Numbered from the stretch's first letter, positions 7,529 through 17,873 are shown. The stretch is 64,000 nucleotides of DNA from Clostridiales bacterium (GCA_019418225.1 DYCF01000023.1:1-64000), one strand, 5' to 3'. Numbers and translations are program-made. Notes: a model not told the origin generated them from the letters alone.

Positions 7529-10500
7529 ATGTCAAACATGGATCAAGCTATCTTCTTTGAAAAAATTAAGATAGGACTTGCTTCCCCTGAAAAAATCCGC
7601 GAGTGGTCACGAGGAGAAGTAAAAAAACCAGAAACAATTAACTACCGTACACAAAGACCAGAAAGAGATGGTCTCTTCTGCGAAAGAATTTTCGGACCTA
7701 GCAAAGACTGGGAATGTCACTGTGGAAAGTATAAGAGAATTAGATATAAAGGCGTAGTTTGTGATCGTTGTGGCGTTGAAGTTACAAAAGCAAAAGTACG
7801 TCGTGAGAGAATGGGGCACATTGAACTGGCTGCTCCAGTATCTCACATTTGGTACTTCAAAGGTATTCCAAGTAGAATGGGTCTTATCTTAGATATTACT
7901 CCAGGTAAACTTGAGAAAATCTTATACTTCGCTTCTTACATTGTATTAGACCCAAAAGATACAGGTCTTGCCTACAAAGAAATTTTAGGCGAAAAAGAAT
8001 TTAGAGAAGCTGAAGAGAAATACGGTGCAGGCTCATTTGTTGCTGAAATGGGTGCTGAAGCTATCAAAAAACTTCTTCAAGACATCGACCTTGAGAAAGA
8101 AAGTGCTGAACTTAAAGATCAGCTCAGAACTACAACAGGTCAAAAAAGAGTTCGTGTTATCAAACGTCTTGAAGTAATTGAAGCTTTCCGTTTATCAGAA
8201 AATAAACCAGAGTGGATGATTATGGATGTAGTACCAGTACTTCCTCCAGATCTTAGACCAATGATTCAACTTGATGGTGGACGTTTCGCAACATCTGACC
8301 TTAATGACCTTTACAGAAGAGTTATTAACCGTAACAACCGTCTTAAAAGATTACTTGATTTAGGAGCTCCTAACATCATCGTAAGAAATGAAAAGCGTAT
8401 GTTACAAGAGGCAGTTGATGCACTTATCGATAATGGTCGTCGTGGTAAACCTGTAGTGGGTCCTGGAAACAGACCACTTAAATCATTATCTGATATGCTT
8501 AAAGGTAAATCAGGTCGTTTCCGTCAAAACTTACTTGGTAAACGTGTTGACTACTCAGGACGTTCAGTTATCGTAGTAGGGCCAAGTCTTAAAATTTATC
8601 AATGTGGTCTTCCAAAAGAAATGGCGATTGAGTTATTCAAACCTTTCGTTATGAAAAAATTAGTATCTGATGGTATTGCACACAATATCAAAAATGCTAA
8701 ACACATGATTGAAAGATTACAACCACAAATTTGGGACGTTCTTGAAGAAATCATTAAAGAGCATCCAGTAATGCTTAACCGTGCTCCTACACTTCACCGC
8801 TTAGGTATCCAAGCATTCGAACCAATCCTTGTAGAAGGACGTGCCATTAAACTTCACCCACTTGTATGTACAGCTTACAATGCTGACTTCGATGGTGACC
8901 AGATGGCGGTTCACGTACCATTATCAGTAGAAGCACAAGCAGAATGTAGATTCCTTCTTTTAGCACCAAACAACCTTCTTAAACCTTCTGATGGGGCACC
9001 AGTTGCTGTACCATCTCAAGATATGGTTCTTGGTATCTACTACCTCACACTTAAGAAAGAAGATGAGGAGTATGCTACTCGTGAAGCAGTAGGAGAACTT
9101 ACAGATAAAGATGAGCTTGAAGAAGTAACAAAAGAAGATGGAACAGTAGTATATGTTAAACGCCAAATTGGCTCAGGCAAATATTTCCATGATGAAAAAG
9201 AAGCGCTTCTTGCTTATGACAATAAAGTAGTGACACTTCATGCACCAATTCATGTACGTCATACAGTAATGGTGGATGGTGAAATGCAAACAGGTCTTAC
9301 AGAAACTACAGTTGGACGTATTATCTTAAATGAAATTATGCCACAAGACTTAGGTTTCGTAGACAGAACTAAAGAAGAAAACAAATTCAAATATGAAGTT
9401 GATTTCTTAGCCGGTAAAAAAGAACTTGGTAAGATCATTAAAAAATGTATTAACAAACATGGTGCAACACAAACAGCTATTCTATTAGATAACATTAAGG
9501 ACTTAGGTTATAAGTTCTCTACTAGAGGGGCGCTTACAGTATCTGTATCAGATATGACAGTACCACCAGAAAAACCAATGTATCTTGAAGAAGCTCAAAA
9601 AGCAGTAGATCATGTAACTAAATTATTCAGACGTGGTCTTATGACAGATGAAGAACGTTATAACAAAGTTATCCAAGCATGGAACGTTGCCAATGATAAG
9701 ATTACAAAGGCGCTTCTTGATAACCTTGGACGTTATAACAATATCTACATGATGGCTCACTCTGGTGCCCGTGGTTCTACCAACCAGATTAAACAGTTAG
9801 CTGGTATGCGTGGTCTGATGGCATCTACATCAGGTCGTACAATCGAGCTTCCTATCAAAGCTAACTTCCGTGAAGGTCTTACTGTACTTGAATACTTCAT
9901 CTCAGCTCACGGTGCTCGTAAAGGTCTTGCCGATACAGCGCTTCGTACAGCCGATTCAGGATACCTTACACGTCGTCTTGTAGACGTTTCTCAAGACGTT
10001 ATCATTCGTGAACAAGATTGTCACGAACATCATCCAGATGAACCAATTCCAGGTATGTGGGTTCAAGCTTACAAAGATGGTTCAGAAGTCATCGAGCCAC
10101 TTAGTGAACGTTTAAGTGGACGTTTCACAGCAGAACCAATCGTTCACCCAGAAACAGGTGAAGTAATTGTTGAAGCTAACAAAATGATTACACCTAACCA
10201 AGCTGAATATATTGAATCAATCGGTATTACAGGTGCACGTATCCGTAACGTACTTAGATGTAAATCTAAGATGGGTGTATGTGCTAGATGTTACGGTGCA
10301 AACATGTCATCTGGTAATGAAGTAAGAATTGGTGAATCAGTAGGTATCATCGCTGCTCAATCAATCGGTGAACCAGGTACACAGCTTACAATGCGTACTT
10401 TCCATACAGGGGGTATTGCCGGAGACGATATCACTCAAGGTCTTCCTCGTGTCGAAGAGTTATTCGAGGCACGTAAACCAAAAGGTCTTGCGATTATCTC

Positions 10501-11158
10501 AGAAATCGATGGTATCGTATCAATTACAGATAACAAGAAAAAACGTGAAGTTACAATCACAGATAATGAAACAGGTAATGTAAAATCGTACGTAATTCCT
10601 TACGGTTCAAGAATCAAAGTTACAGATGGTATGTCTGTAGAAGCTGGTGATGAGCTTACAGAAGGTAGCGTTAACCCACATGATATCCTTAAAATTAAAG
10701 GTGTTCTTGGGGTACAACATTACATGATTCAAGAAGTACAACGTGTTTACCGTCTACAAGGGGTAGATATCAATGATAAACATATCGAAGTTATTGTTCG
10801 TCAAATGCTTAAAAAAGTTAAAATCGAAGAAAACGGAGATACAGATTTACTTCCAGGAAGTTCAGTTGATATCTTAGACTTTGAAGATGTAAACAAAGAA
10901 GCAATTGCTAAAGGTTTACAGCCAGCAGAAGGTAAGAATGTACTTTTAGGTATTACAAAAGCATCTCTTGCTACAGAAAGCTTCTTATCAGCAGCCTCAT
11001 TCCAAGAAACAACTAAAGTTCTTACAGAGGCAGCTATTAAAGGTAAAACAGACCCACTTATCGGTCTTAAAGAGAACGTTATCATCGGTAAACTTATTCC
11101 AGCCGGTACAGGTATGGATAGATACCGTAAACTCGACATCGAGATGGTTAACGACTAA
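7529..11158 (+). CDS. rpoC: DNA-directed RNA polymerase subunit beta'
   Basis: 1209 residues. Carries the catalytic magnesium motif NADFDGDQM near residues 450-458, the N-terminal zinc finger (CHCGKYKRI near residue 63, then CDRCG) and the second zinc site (CKSKMGVCARC near residue 910, with an earlier Cys in EQDCHEHH). The frame is open from ATG 7511, but that codon overlaps the Shine-Dalgarno GAAGGGAG that serves ATG 7529, and the family starts at MSNMDQ-like sequence. Cotranscribed with rpoB and ended by the hairpin at 11165-11208. Confidence 0.98.
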   Translation: MSNMDQAIFFEKIKIGLASPEKIREWSRGEVKKPETINYRTQRPERDGLFCERIFGPSKDWECHCGKYKRIRYKGVVCDRCGVEVTKAKVRRERMGHIELAAPVSHIWYFKGIPSRMGLILDITPGKLEKILYFASYIVLDPKDTGLAYKEILGEKEFREAEEKYGAGSFVAEMGAEAIKKLLQDIDLEKESAELKDQLRTTTGQKRVRVIKRLEVIEAFRLSENKPEWMIMDVVPVLPPDLRPMIQLDGGRFATSDLNDLYRRVINRNNRLKRLLDLGAPNIIVRNEKRMLQEAVDALIDNGRRGKPVVGPGNRPLKSLSDMLKGKSGRFRQNLLGKRVDYSGRSVIVVGPSLKIYQCGLPKEMAIELFKPFVMKKLVSDGIAHNIKNAKHMIERLQPQIWDVLEEIIKEHPVMLNRAPTLHRLGIQAFEPILVEGRAIKLHPLVCTAYNADFDGDQMAVHVPLSVEAQAECRFLLLAPNNLLKPSDGAPVAVPSQDMVLGIYYLTLKKEDEEYATREAVGELTDKDELEEVTKEDGTVVYVKRQIGSGKYFHDEKEALLAYDNKVVTLHAPIHVRHTVMVDGEMQTGLTETTVGRIILNEIMPQDLGFVDRTKEENKFKYEVDFLAGKKELGKIIKKCINKHGATQTAILLDNIKDLGYKFSTRGALTVSVSDMTVPPEKPMYLEEAQKAVDHVTKLFRRGLMTDEERYNKVIQAWNVANDKITKALLDNLGRYNNIYMMAHSGARGSTNQIKQLAGMRGLMASTSGRTIELPIKANFREGLTVLEYFISAHGARKGLADTALRTADSGYLTRRLVDVSQDVIIREQDCHEHHPDEPIPGMWVQAYKDGSEVIEPLSERLSGRFTAEPIVHPETGEVIVEANKMITPNQAEYIESIGITGARIRNVLRCKSKMGVCARCYGANMSSGNEVRIGESVGIIAAQSIGEPGTQLTMRTFHTGGIAGDDITQGLPRVEELFEARKPKGLAIISEIDGIVSITDNKKKREVTITDNETGNVKSYVIPYGSRIKVTDGMSVEAGDELTEGSVNPHDILKIKGVLGVQHYMIQEVQRVYRLQGVDINDKHIEVIVRQMLKKVKIEENGDTDLLPGSSVDILDFEDVNKEAIAKGLQPAEGKNVLLGITKASLATESFLSAASFQETTKVLTEAAIKGKTDPLIGLKENVIIGKLIPAGTGMDRYRKLDIEMVND

Positions 11159-11164
11159 TAAATT

Positions 11165-11208
11165 AAAGTGGTATTTAGAAGGTGAAAGCTTTCTAGATAC
11201 CACTTTTT
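11165..11208 (+). terminator. intrinsic terminator after rpoC
   Basis: A 16-bp stem with one G-U pair (11165-11180 with 11191-11206), starting AAAGTGGTAT, followed by T. It ends the rpoBC unit. Confidence 0.85.
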
Positions 11209-11245
11209 GTAGTTTATATAAAATAATCTAAAGTATAGTAAGATG

Positions 11246-11254
11246 TGATATAAT
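11246..11254 (+). promoter_or_regulatory. extended -10 promoter of the lipoprotein gene
   Basis: TGATATAAT is a perfect extended -10 (TGN-TATAAT). The -35 region is poor, which such promoters tolerate. The gene starts about 68 bp downstream. Confidence 0.5.
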
Positions 11255-11321
11255 AAAATATAGTAATAAATTTAGGCCATTTGGGAAAATATATGGTGAA
11301 CAAATTATGAGGTGAGATGAT

Positions 11322-12170
11322 ATGTATAATATAAGAAAATTAGGTCCAATTTTATTGGGAACACTGTTATTAACAGTAGGGTGTAGTGCAAGTCCAGACA
11401 AGCTTATGAGTGAGGTAATTGAAAACATGAATGGTACAAGCAGCTATACGTTAGTTGCAAATACTAAAATGACAACAGATATTGAGGGACAGGCTGCTGT
11501 TACAATAGATAGTACATATGAAACTAAAGGAACAATATCTCCAGAAGCACTACTTAGTATAACAAATACGACGACTTTAGAAGCTGATGGGACAAATGAA
11601 GAAGAGACTAAAGTCAGCTATATAGAACAAACAGAAGATGGGATTTGTTACTATGAACAACAAGGGGAAACGTGGTATAAGATTACTGTAGATGGTATGG
11701 ATATGCTAGGGGATATGGTCAAAACACCTAGTAAAGTGACTAAAAATTTCATGAAATACCTAAGTGAATATGAAAAATTAGGAGAAGTAGAAATTGATGG
11801 AAAGACTTGTTATGAAGTGCTAGCAAAGGTGCCAGCAGAGAAGTTCTTAGATGTAATTGAAGAAGTTAATAATATTCAAGACCTAGGTTTAAGTTTAGAT
11901 GCCATAGAGATGATGAGTGCTAAACAAGAAGAATTTGGGGGACTCATGATTAAGTTTTATATCGATAAAGAGAGTAAGACTTTAGTGAAACAATCTATGG
12001 ATTTAAGTAATATGATGAAGATTGGTTTACAGGGAGAATTTAAAAATCAAGGTAGTGAGGCGGCAGTTAATGGGGTAGACTGCAAGATGGAAATAGTTTA
12101 TGAAGATATCAATAATACTACTGCTGTAGAGATACCAGAAGAAGTACACAGTGCACAAGAACTAGAATAA
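11322..12170 (+). CDS. secreted lipoprotein, LolA/LppX-like (DUF6612-type)
   Basis: 282 residues. An N-terminal signal with lipobox TVGC at residues 18-21 predicts a lipid-anchored protein on the outer face of the membrane. The rest is polar with many Thr, Glu and Asp and repeated beta-strand patterns (SYTLVANTKMTTDIEG, TWYKITVDGMDML), like the Firmicutes lipoproteins of the DUF6612 type with a LolA/LppX-like half-barrel. The ligand is unknown. Start ATG 11322 has GAGGTGAG upstream. It stands alone between rpoC and polC, with its own promoter and terminator. Confidence 0.8.
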   Translation: MYNIRKLGPILLGTLLLTVGCSASPDKLMSEVIENMNGTSSYTLVANTKMTTDIEGQAAVTIDSTYETKGTISPEALLSITNTTTLEADGTNEEETKVSYIEQTEDGICYYEQQGETWYKITVDGMDMLGDMVKTPSKVTKNFMKYLSEYEKLGEVEIDGKTCYEVLAKVPAEKFLDVIEEVNNIQDLGLSLDAIEMMSAKQEEFGGLMIKFYIDKESKTLVKQSMDLSNMMKIGLQGEFKNQGSEAAVNGVDCKMEIVYEDINNTTAVEIPEEVHSAQELE

Positions 12171-12177
12171 GGGATTT

Positions 12178-12218
12178 AAGGGAGCTACTATGAAATTATT
12201 TTCGTAATAGCTCCTTTT
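12178..12218 (+). terminator. terminator after the lipoprotein gene
   Basis: AAGGGAGCTA (12178-12187) pairs with TAGCTCCTTT (12208-12217) with one G-U pair and a 20-nt loop; the T tract is short. Confidence 0.6.
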
Positions 12219-12391
12219 AAATTTTTAAGTATACTAGCGAAATATTTTGTGATATCTCTTTGATATTGCAGCAGATTTGGAGAAAAGGGAAAAATAGGGA
12301 GTTGTTTTTAGGGGGGTAAGCTTGTTATATTATAATAATGAACTTACAATAGGAGTATTAGAGAAGAGGTTTGGTGAGAATGGAGGAAAAG

Positions 12392-15300
12392 ATGCAAACA
12401 GAAACAAGAGCATTCTTTGATGTTTTAACAGAGCTTAAAGTAGATGAGAAGCTTTATAATATATTTCGTGATGTACAGGTTAGTCGTGTTGTTCTTAATG
12501 AGAAAAGTAATGATTTAACTTTTTATATTACGAAAGATGAATTGATTAAAAGAGTGGATATTGTTAAGATGCAAAACAATATTAAAAGTAAAATGTTTAT
12601 GAATGCGCCTATTGGCATTCATTTTAAAGAAGTTTATGACTTACCAGAGGCCTATACTTTAGAGCAACTAGTAGGAGATTATAAAAGTAGTTTGCTTACA
12701 GAGATAAGTGAGAAGAGTCATATGTTATATGCACTTATTAAAGATTCTGATTGGAAAGTACATGATAATGTCGTGACATTAAATATGGATAATAGTTTAC
12801 TTGCAAAACGTAAATCCGATGAGCTTAGAATATACTTAGAAGAAGTTTTTAAAGAGCGTTTTAAAATGGAGGTACGTTTTCTTTTTGACTTTGTGGATAG
12901 TGAAAATCCTCAGGCTTATGTTGTGGAAAATGAGACGAAGCTTAAGGGTGAAGTTGTTCATGTCATGGAAAATATTAAAGAGATAGATGATAAACCAACA
13001 GCCGGCAGCGAAGAAAAGCCAGCTGAAGAAAAAGAAGGCTTTGAAGTCCAACCTAAGATGACACGGAAGAAGACTCCATTAGATCCAGACGTATTCTTCG
13101 GTCGTGAAGTAGAAGGTGAGATTGCACCAATTGAAATGATTGTTGATGAAATTGGTGAGGTAGTTATTCATGGTAAGATCCTTAGTATTGATACCAGAGA
13201 AATTCGTATGGAAAAAACAATTATTATGTTTGATATTACAGATTTCACAGATACTATTACTGTGAAGTTATTCGTTAAAAATGATGAGCTTGGAGATGTT
13301 CTTGCAAAGCTTAAGAAGGGTAACTTCTATATTGTAAAAGGGATGGCCATGTTTGATAAGTTTGATAAGGAGGTAGGAATTAGTTCTGTAAAAGGTATTA
13401 AACCGACTTCTGATTTTACTGTAAAGCGTATGGATGATAGCGAGGAGAAGCGTGTCGAACTTCATTTACACACTATGATGAGTGATATGGATAGCGTTGT
13501 AGATATCAAGAAGATGATTGATCGTGCGAAATCATGGGGCATGCCAGCTATTGCGATTACTGATCATGGTTGTTTACAGGCTTTTCCAATTGCCAATCAC
13601 TGTGTTTCAAAGGATGAGCCTTTTAAAGTTATTTATGGGGTTGAAGCTTACTTTGTAGATGATTTAAAAGAAACTGTTATTAATTCTAAAAATCAAAGTT
13701 TAACTGACTCATATGTTGTATTTGACTTGGAGACGACAGGGTTTAGTGCGAAATTTAATCGTATTATTGAGATTGGTGCAGTAAAAGTAGTAGATGGTCA
13801 GATTGTAGATAGCTTTAGTGAATTTGTAAATCCTGGCGTACCTATTCCTTATGAGATTGAACAACTTACAGGAATTAATGATACTATGGTAAAAGACGCT
13901 GCCAAAGTAGATGAGATTTTACCTAAATTCTTAGCATTCTGTGAAGGGTCCGTAATGGTTGCACATAATGCGGAATTTGATATGAGTTTCGTTAAAGCTA
14001 ATGCGGAAAGGTTAAACTTACCATGCGAGTACACGATATTAGACACGGTTGCCTTAGCGCGTGTACTAATGCCTCACTTAGGAAACTTTAAACTTAATAA
14101 TATTTGTAAACATTTAGGTATTAGTCTTGAAAATCATCACCGTGCTGTAGATGATGCCACAGCTACTGGCGAGATATTTGTTAAGTTTATTGAAATGCTT
14201 CATGAAAAAGAAATCTATTATTTAGATGAGATTGAAAAGTTGATGGAGATTTCAGATGAATATATTAAGAAGCTTCCGACTTACCATGGCATTATATTAA
14301 TTAAGACAGAGACGGGTCGTATTAACTTAAACAAACTTGTCTCAGCTTCTCATTTAGACTACTTTAACCGTAGACCACGTATGCCCAAGAGTTTAATTCA
14401 AAAGTATCGTGAAGGATTAATTATTGGCTCGGCCTGTGAAGCAGGAGAAGTATTCCAGGCAATTATTAGAGAAAAGGATGAAGCAGAAGTTGCAAGGATT
14501 GTTAATTTCTATGATTATTTAGAGATTCAGCCTATAGGAAATAATAGCTTTATGCTTAGAAGTGATAAATATGCAGCTAGCACAGAAGAAGACCTTAGAA
14601 ATTACAATCGTAAAATTGTAGAATTAGGAGAAGAATATAATAAGCCAGTTGTAGCGACTTGTGATGTACACTTCTTAGACCCGGAAGATGAGATTTACAG
14701 ACGTATCATTATGGCCGGTAAAGGATTTAAAGATGCAGATGATCAGCCGCCTTTATATTTACGTACAACTCAGGAGATGTTAGAGGAGTTTAGCTATTTA
14801 GGTGAAGAAAAGGCAAGGGAAGTTGTTATTACAAATACCAATTTAATTAATGATCAGATTGATAGGATCTCTCCTGTACTGCCAGATAAGTGTCCGCCAG
14901 AAATTCCGAATTCAGACGAGACACTGCGTAAGATCTGTTACGATAAGGCACATGAGATTTATGGACCTGAATTACATGAAGTAGTTAAAGAAAGATTAGA
15001 GAGGGAACTTCACTCCATCATTAGTAATGGATTCGCCGTAATGTATATCATTGCACAGAAATTAGTATGGGATTCCAATGATCATGGTTATCTCGTAGGG
15101 TCAAGGGGATCTGTAGGATCATCCTTTGCAGCAACCATGTCAGGGATTACCGAAGTTAATCCATTACCACCACATTATATTTGTCCGCAGTGTTATTATA
15201 CAGATTTTGATTCGCCTGAGGTAAAAGCCTATGCCGGAAGCTCAGGTTGTGATATGCCAGATGCTGTTTGTCCAAAATGTGGGCATGCACTTAATAAAGA

Positions 15301-16780
15301 GGGACATGATATTCCTTTTGAAACCTTCTTGGGATTCAAAGGGGATAAAGAGCCGGATATTGACCTTAATTTCTCTGGAGACTATCAAGCCAAAGCACAT
15401 AAATATGTAGAGGTTATTTTTGGAGAAGGCAAAGCATTTCGTGCAGGAACTATAGGTACAATGGCTGAAAAGACAGCTTTGGCCTATGTGTACAAGTACT
15501 ATCAGGAACGACAGGTGCATAAACGATATGCAGAAATGAAACGTATTGCAGAAGGCTGTACTGGTGTAAAACGTACAACAGGACAACACCCAGGCGGTAT
15601 TATCGTAGTACCATATGATCATGATATTTATGAGTTTACTGCGATTCAGCATCCTGCTAATGATATGACAACCCCTATTATTACGACGCATTTTGAGTAT
15701 CACTCAATCGACCATAACTTGTTAAAACTTGATATTCTAGGTCATGATGATCCGACGATGATTCGTCGACTTGAAGATATAACAGGTATAGATGCCAAGA
15801 CGATTAAATTAGACGATAAGGATGTTATGTCCTTATTCCATAGTACAGAGGCACTTGGCATAAAACCAGAAGATATTGGCGGTATTAAACTAGGTTCATT
15901 AGGAATTCCAGAGTTTGGTACAGATTTCGTTATTCAAATGGTACTTGATGCGAAGCCAAAGAGTTTCTCTGACCTTGTACGTATTTCTGGACTTTCTCAT
16001 GGTACTGACGTTTGGCTTGGCAATGCCCAAGCACTTATTGAAGAGGGAAGAGGAACCATTTCTACAGTTATTTGTACCCGTGACGATATTATGACATATT
16101 TAATTAATCAAGGTATGGATAAAGGACTTTCTTTCACCATCATGGAAAGTGTACGTAAGGGGAAAGGGCTTAAAGAAGAATGGGAAGAAGCTATGCTTGA
16201 GCACGGTGTACCAGATTGGTATATCTGGTCATGTAAGAAAATCAAATACATGTTCCCGAAAGCCCACGCAGCAGCTTACGTTATGATGGCTTGGCGTATT
16301 GCTTGGTATAAAATACACTATCCATTAGCATATTATACAGCTTTCTTTAGCATTCGTGCGTCTGCCTTTTCATATGAAATGATGTGCTTAGGAAAAGAAA
16401 GACTTGAATATCATATGAAGGAACTACAAAGTAAAGGTAAAGAGAATCAGACAGCAAAAGAACAAGATACTTTAAAAGATATGCGTATTGTTTATGAGAT
16501 GTATGCACGAGGATTTGAATTCTTACCAATAGATTTAGCGATTGCTGACGATAAAAAATTCCAAATTATAGACGGTAAAATTATGCCTTCTTTAAGTTCA
16601 ATAGATGGACTTGGGGAAAAAGCAGCAGAAGCAGTAGTTGCTGCTGTTAAGGATGGCCCATTCCTATCAAAAGAAGATTTTAGAAATCGTACAAAAGTAA
16701 GTAAGACAGTTGTAGATAAGATGTCAGAACTCGGTATTTTAGGAGATTTAACTGAATCTAATCAATTAGACCTGTTTTAA
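12392..16780 (+). CDS. polC: DNA polymerase III PolC-type alpha subunit
   Basis: 1462 residues, the usual size for Gram-positive PolC. Order seen: N-terminal region, OB-fold near 240-340, first part of the PHP domain (VELHLHTMMSDMDS near 356), inserted DEDD 3'-5' exonuclease (FDLETTGF near 442; HNAEFD; HHRAVDDA), rest of PHP, zinc-binding Cys pairs (CPQC near 932, CPKC), and the polymerase palm with PDIDLNFSGD near 988. It replicates the leading strand with proofreading. Starts at TTG 12371 and ATG 12380 are possible; ATG 12392 has GGAGG five bases upstream. The site between a lipoprotein and the str genes is not its usual neighbourhood. No clear terminator follows. Confidence 0.97.
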   Translation: MQTETRAFFDVLTELKVDEKLYNIFRDVQVSRVVLNEKSNDLTFYITKDELIKRVDIVKMQNNIKSKMFMNAPIGIHFKEVYDLPEAYTLEQLVGDYKSSLLTEISEKSHMLYALIKDSDWKVHDNVVTLNMDNSLLAKRKSDELRIYLEEVFKERFKMEVRFLFDFVDSENPQAYVVENETKLKGEVVHVMENIKEIDDKPTAGSEEKPAEEKEGFEVQPKMTRKKTPLDPDVFFGREVEGEIAPIEMIVDEIGEVVIHGKILSIDTREIRMEKTIIMFDITDFTDTITVKLFVKNDELGDVLAKLKKGNFYIVKGMAMFDKFDKEVGISSVKGIKPTSDFTVKRMDDSEEKRVELHLHTMMSDMDSVVDIKKMIDRAKSWGMPAIAITDHGCLQAFPIANHCVSKDEPFKVIYGVEAYFVDDLKETVINSKNQSLTDSYVVFDLETTGFSAKFNRIIEIGAVKVVDGQIVDSFSEFVNPGVPIPYEIEQLTGINDTMVKDAAKVDEILPKFLAFCEGSVMVAHNAEFDMSFVKANAERLNLPCEYTILDTVALARVLMPHLGNFKLNNICKHLGISLENHHRAVDDATATGEIFVKFIEMLHEKEIYYLDEIEKLMEISDEYIKKLPTYHGIILIKTETGRINLNKLVSASHLDYFNRRPRMPKSLIQKYREGLIIGSACEAGEVFQAIIREKDEAEVARIVNFYDYLEIQPIGNNSFMLRSDKYAASTEEDLRNYNRKIVELGEEYNKPVVATCDVHFLDPEDEIYRRIIMAGKGFKDADDQPPLYLRTTQEMLEEFSYLGEEKAREVVITNTNLINDQIDRISPVLPDKCPPEIPNSDETLRKICYDKAHEIYGPELHEVVKERLERELHSIISNGFAVMYIIAQKLVWDSNDHGYLVGSRGSVGSSFAATMSGITEVNPLPPHYICPQCYYTDFDSPEVKAYAGSSGCDMPDAVCPKCGHALNKEGHDIPFETFLGFKGDKEPDIDLNFSGDYQAKAHKYVEVIFGEGKAFRAGTIGTMAEKTALAYVYKYYQERQVHKRYAEMKRIAEGCTGVKRTTGQHPGGIIVVPYDHDIYEFTAIQHPANDMTTPIITTHFEYHSIDHNLLKLDILGHDDPTMIRRLEDITGIDAKTIKLDDKDVMSLFHSTEALGIKPEDIGGIKLGSLGIPEFGTDFVIQMVLDAKPKSFSDLVRISGLSHGTDVWLGNAQALIEEGRGTISTVICTRDDIMTYLINQGMDKGLSFTIMESVRKGKGLKEEWEEAMLEHGVPDWYIWSCKKIKYMFPKAHAAAYVMMAWRIAWYKIHYPLAYYTAFFSIRASAFSYEMMCLGKERLEYHMKELQSKGKENQTAKEQDTLKDMRIVYEMYARGFEFLPIDLAIADDKKFQIIDGKIMPSLSSIDGLGEKAAEAVVAAVKDGPFLSKEDFRNRTKVSKTVVDKMSELGILGDLTESNQLDLF

Positions 16781-16933
16781 AAATAGGAGATTGGGGTAGA
16801 CTATAGGTAAAGTTCGCTAAAAACCTCGCCAATAAATAGAAAATAAATTAACATAATTTACTTAGAGAAAAATGAGGAGAAATAGCGTATAATCTTAAGT
16901 GTCGATGGGAACAAAAAATCCTTTAAAATAGTC

Positions 16934-16962
16934 TTGACAAGTTAAAACAAGAGTGATAGACT
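16934..16962 (+). promoter_or_regulatory. promoter of the str operon
   Basis: TTGACA (16934-16939), 17-nt spacer, TAGACT (16957-16962), with TG at 16954-16955 giving an extended -10. Transcription would start near 16969, about 40 bp before the first gene. Confidence 0.75.
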
Positions 16963-17010
16963 AGGTCAGTGTGTAATAGTATGCATAAAAATGAACCTAA
17001 AGGGGGATTT

Positions 17011-17253
17011 ATGTTGTACCATTTAAGCGACACAATTCAAATTGTGGGAACAAAACAAACTTTAAAACAGTTAGAAAATGACAGTGTTAAAGTTGTATTT
17101 GTTGCTAAAGACGCCGATGACAAAGTTACAGGTCAGGTGGTGGCGCTTGCAAAAGCGAAAAATGTTCAAGTCGAATTCATCGATACGATGGAGGAACTTG
17201 GAAAAAAATGTAACGTAGAAGTAAAAACTGCAGTCGCAGCAATTATAGCGTAA
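17011..17253 (+). CDS. ybxF: L7Ae/L30e-family RNA-binding protein (YbxF-like)
   Basis: 80 residues, the size of the Bacillus YbxF/YlxQ group, which bind kink-turn RNA and occur next to rpsL. Visible features are SDTIQIVGTKQTLKQLENDSVKVVFVAKDAD and a C-terminal NVEVKTAVAAIIA typical of the fold. The exact function in the cell is not settled. The frame is open from GTG 16969, but AAAGGGGGAT at 16998-17007 places the start at ATG 17011. First gene of the str unit, 15 bp before rpsL. Confidence 0.9.
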   Translation: MLYHLSDTIQIVGTKQTLKQLENDSVKVVFVAKDADDKVTGQVVALAKAKNVQVEFIDTMEELGKKCNVEVKTAVAAIIA

Positions 17254-17268
17254 GAAGGAGGTACCAGA

Positions 17269-17688
17269 ATGCCAACATTTAACCAATTAGTTCGTAAAGG
17301 TAGAAAAGAGATTGAAAAGAAATCAACTGCTCCAGCGCTTCAAAAAGGGTTCAACTCTTTAAGAAAACGCCCAACAGATATTTCTGCACCACAAAAAAGA
17401 GGTGTTTGTACAGCTGTTAAAACAGCTACACCTAAAAAACCTAACTCTGCTCTTCGTAAAATTGCCAGAGTACGTCTTACAAACGGGATTGAAGTAACAG
17501 CTTATATCCCAGGTGAAGGACACAATCTTCAAGAGCACAGTGTTGTATTAATCCGTGGTGGTAGAGTAAAAGACTTACCAGGTACACGTTACCACATCAT
17601 CCGTGGAACACTTGATACAGCTGGTGTTGCAAACAGACAACAAGCTCGTTCTAAATATGGTGCTAAAAGACCAAAAGCTAAAAAATAA
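17269..17688 (+). CDS. rpsL: 30S ribosomal protein S12
   Basis: 139 residues. S12 lies at the decoding centre and affects accuracy. The conserved loops TPKKPNSALRK and GGRVKDLPGTRYH carry lysines at the positions that are changed in streptomycin-resistant mutants elsewhere, so the wild-type state is predicted. Start ATG 17269 has AGAAGGAGG upstream. A 185-bp gap with hairpins separates it from rpsG. Confidence 0.98.
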   Translation: MPTFNQLVRKGRKEIEKKSTAPALQKGFNSLRKRPTDISAPQKRGVCTAVKTATPKKPNSALRKIARVRLTNGIEVTAYIPGEGHNLQEHSVVLIRGGRVKDLPGTRYHIIRGTLDTAGVANRQQARSKYGAKRPKAKK

Positions 17689-17750
17689 TTTAGCTAAACT
17701 TTTAGAATTTAATAATTTAACAAAATTAATTTTTAATCAGAAATTAATTG

Positions 17751-17838
17751 GTGCCCAACTTACGATATAAAGCTGACAATTCAGATTTTAAATAGATGAG
17801 TGGGCGCGCACGATCCTCTTAAGAGGACGAGTACCGAT
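17751..17838 (+). promoter_or_regulatory. structured rpsL-rpsG intercistronic region
   Basis: GTGCCCA (17751-17757) can pair with TGGGCGC (17801-17807, one G-U). A perfect 14-nt palindrome TCCTCTTAAGAGGA lies at 17814-17827. In Escherichia coli, S7 binds the rpsL-rpsG intercistronic RNA to repress its own synthesis. A similar role here is inference from position and structure. Confidence 0.4.
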
Positions 17839-17873
17839 GATATTTCAGTGACATTAGTTAAGGAGGGAAGACC

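Noticed and set aside
15242..15703. 153-codon minus-strand frame inside polC
   Set aside because: Lies opposite the conserved polymerase palm region, with no ribosome site and no recognisable domain.
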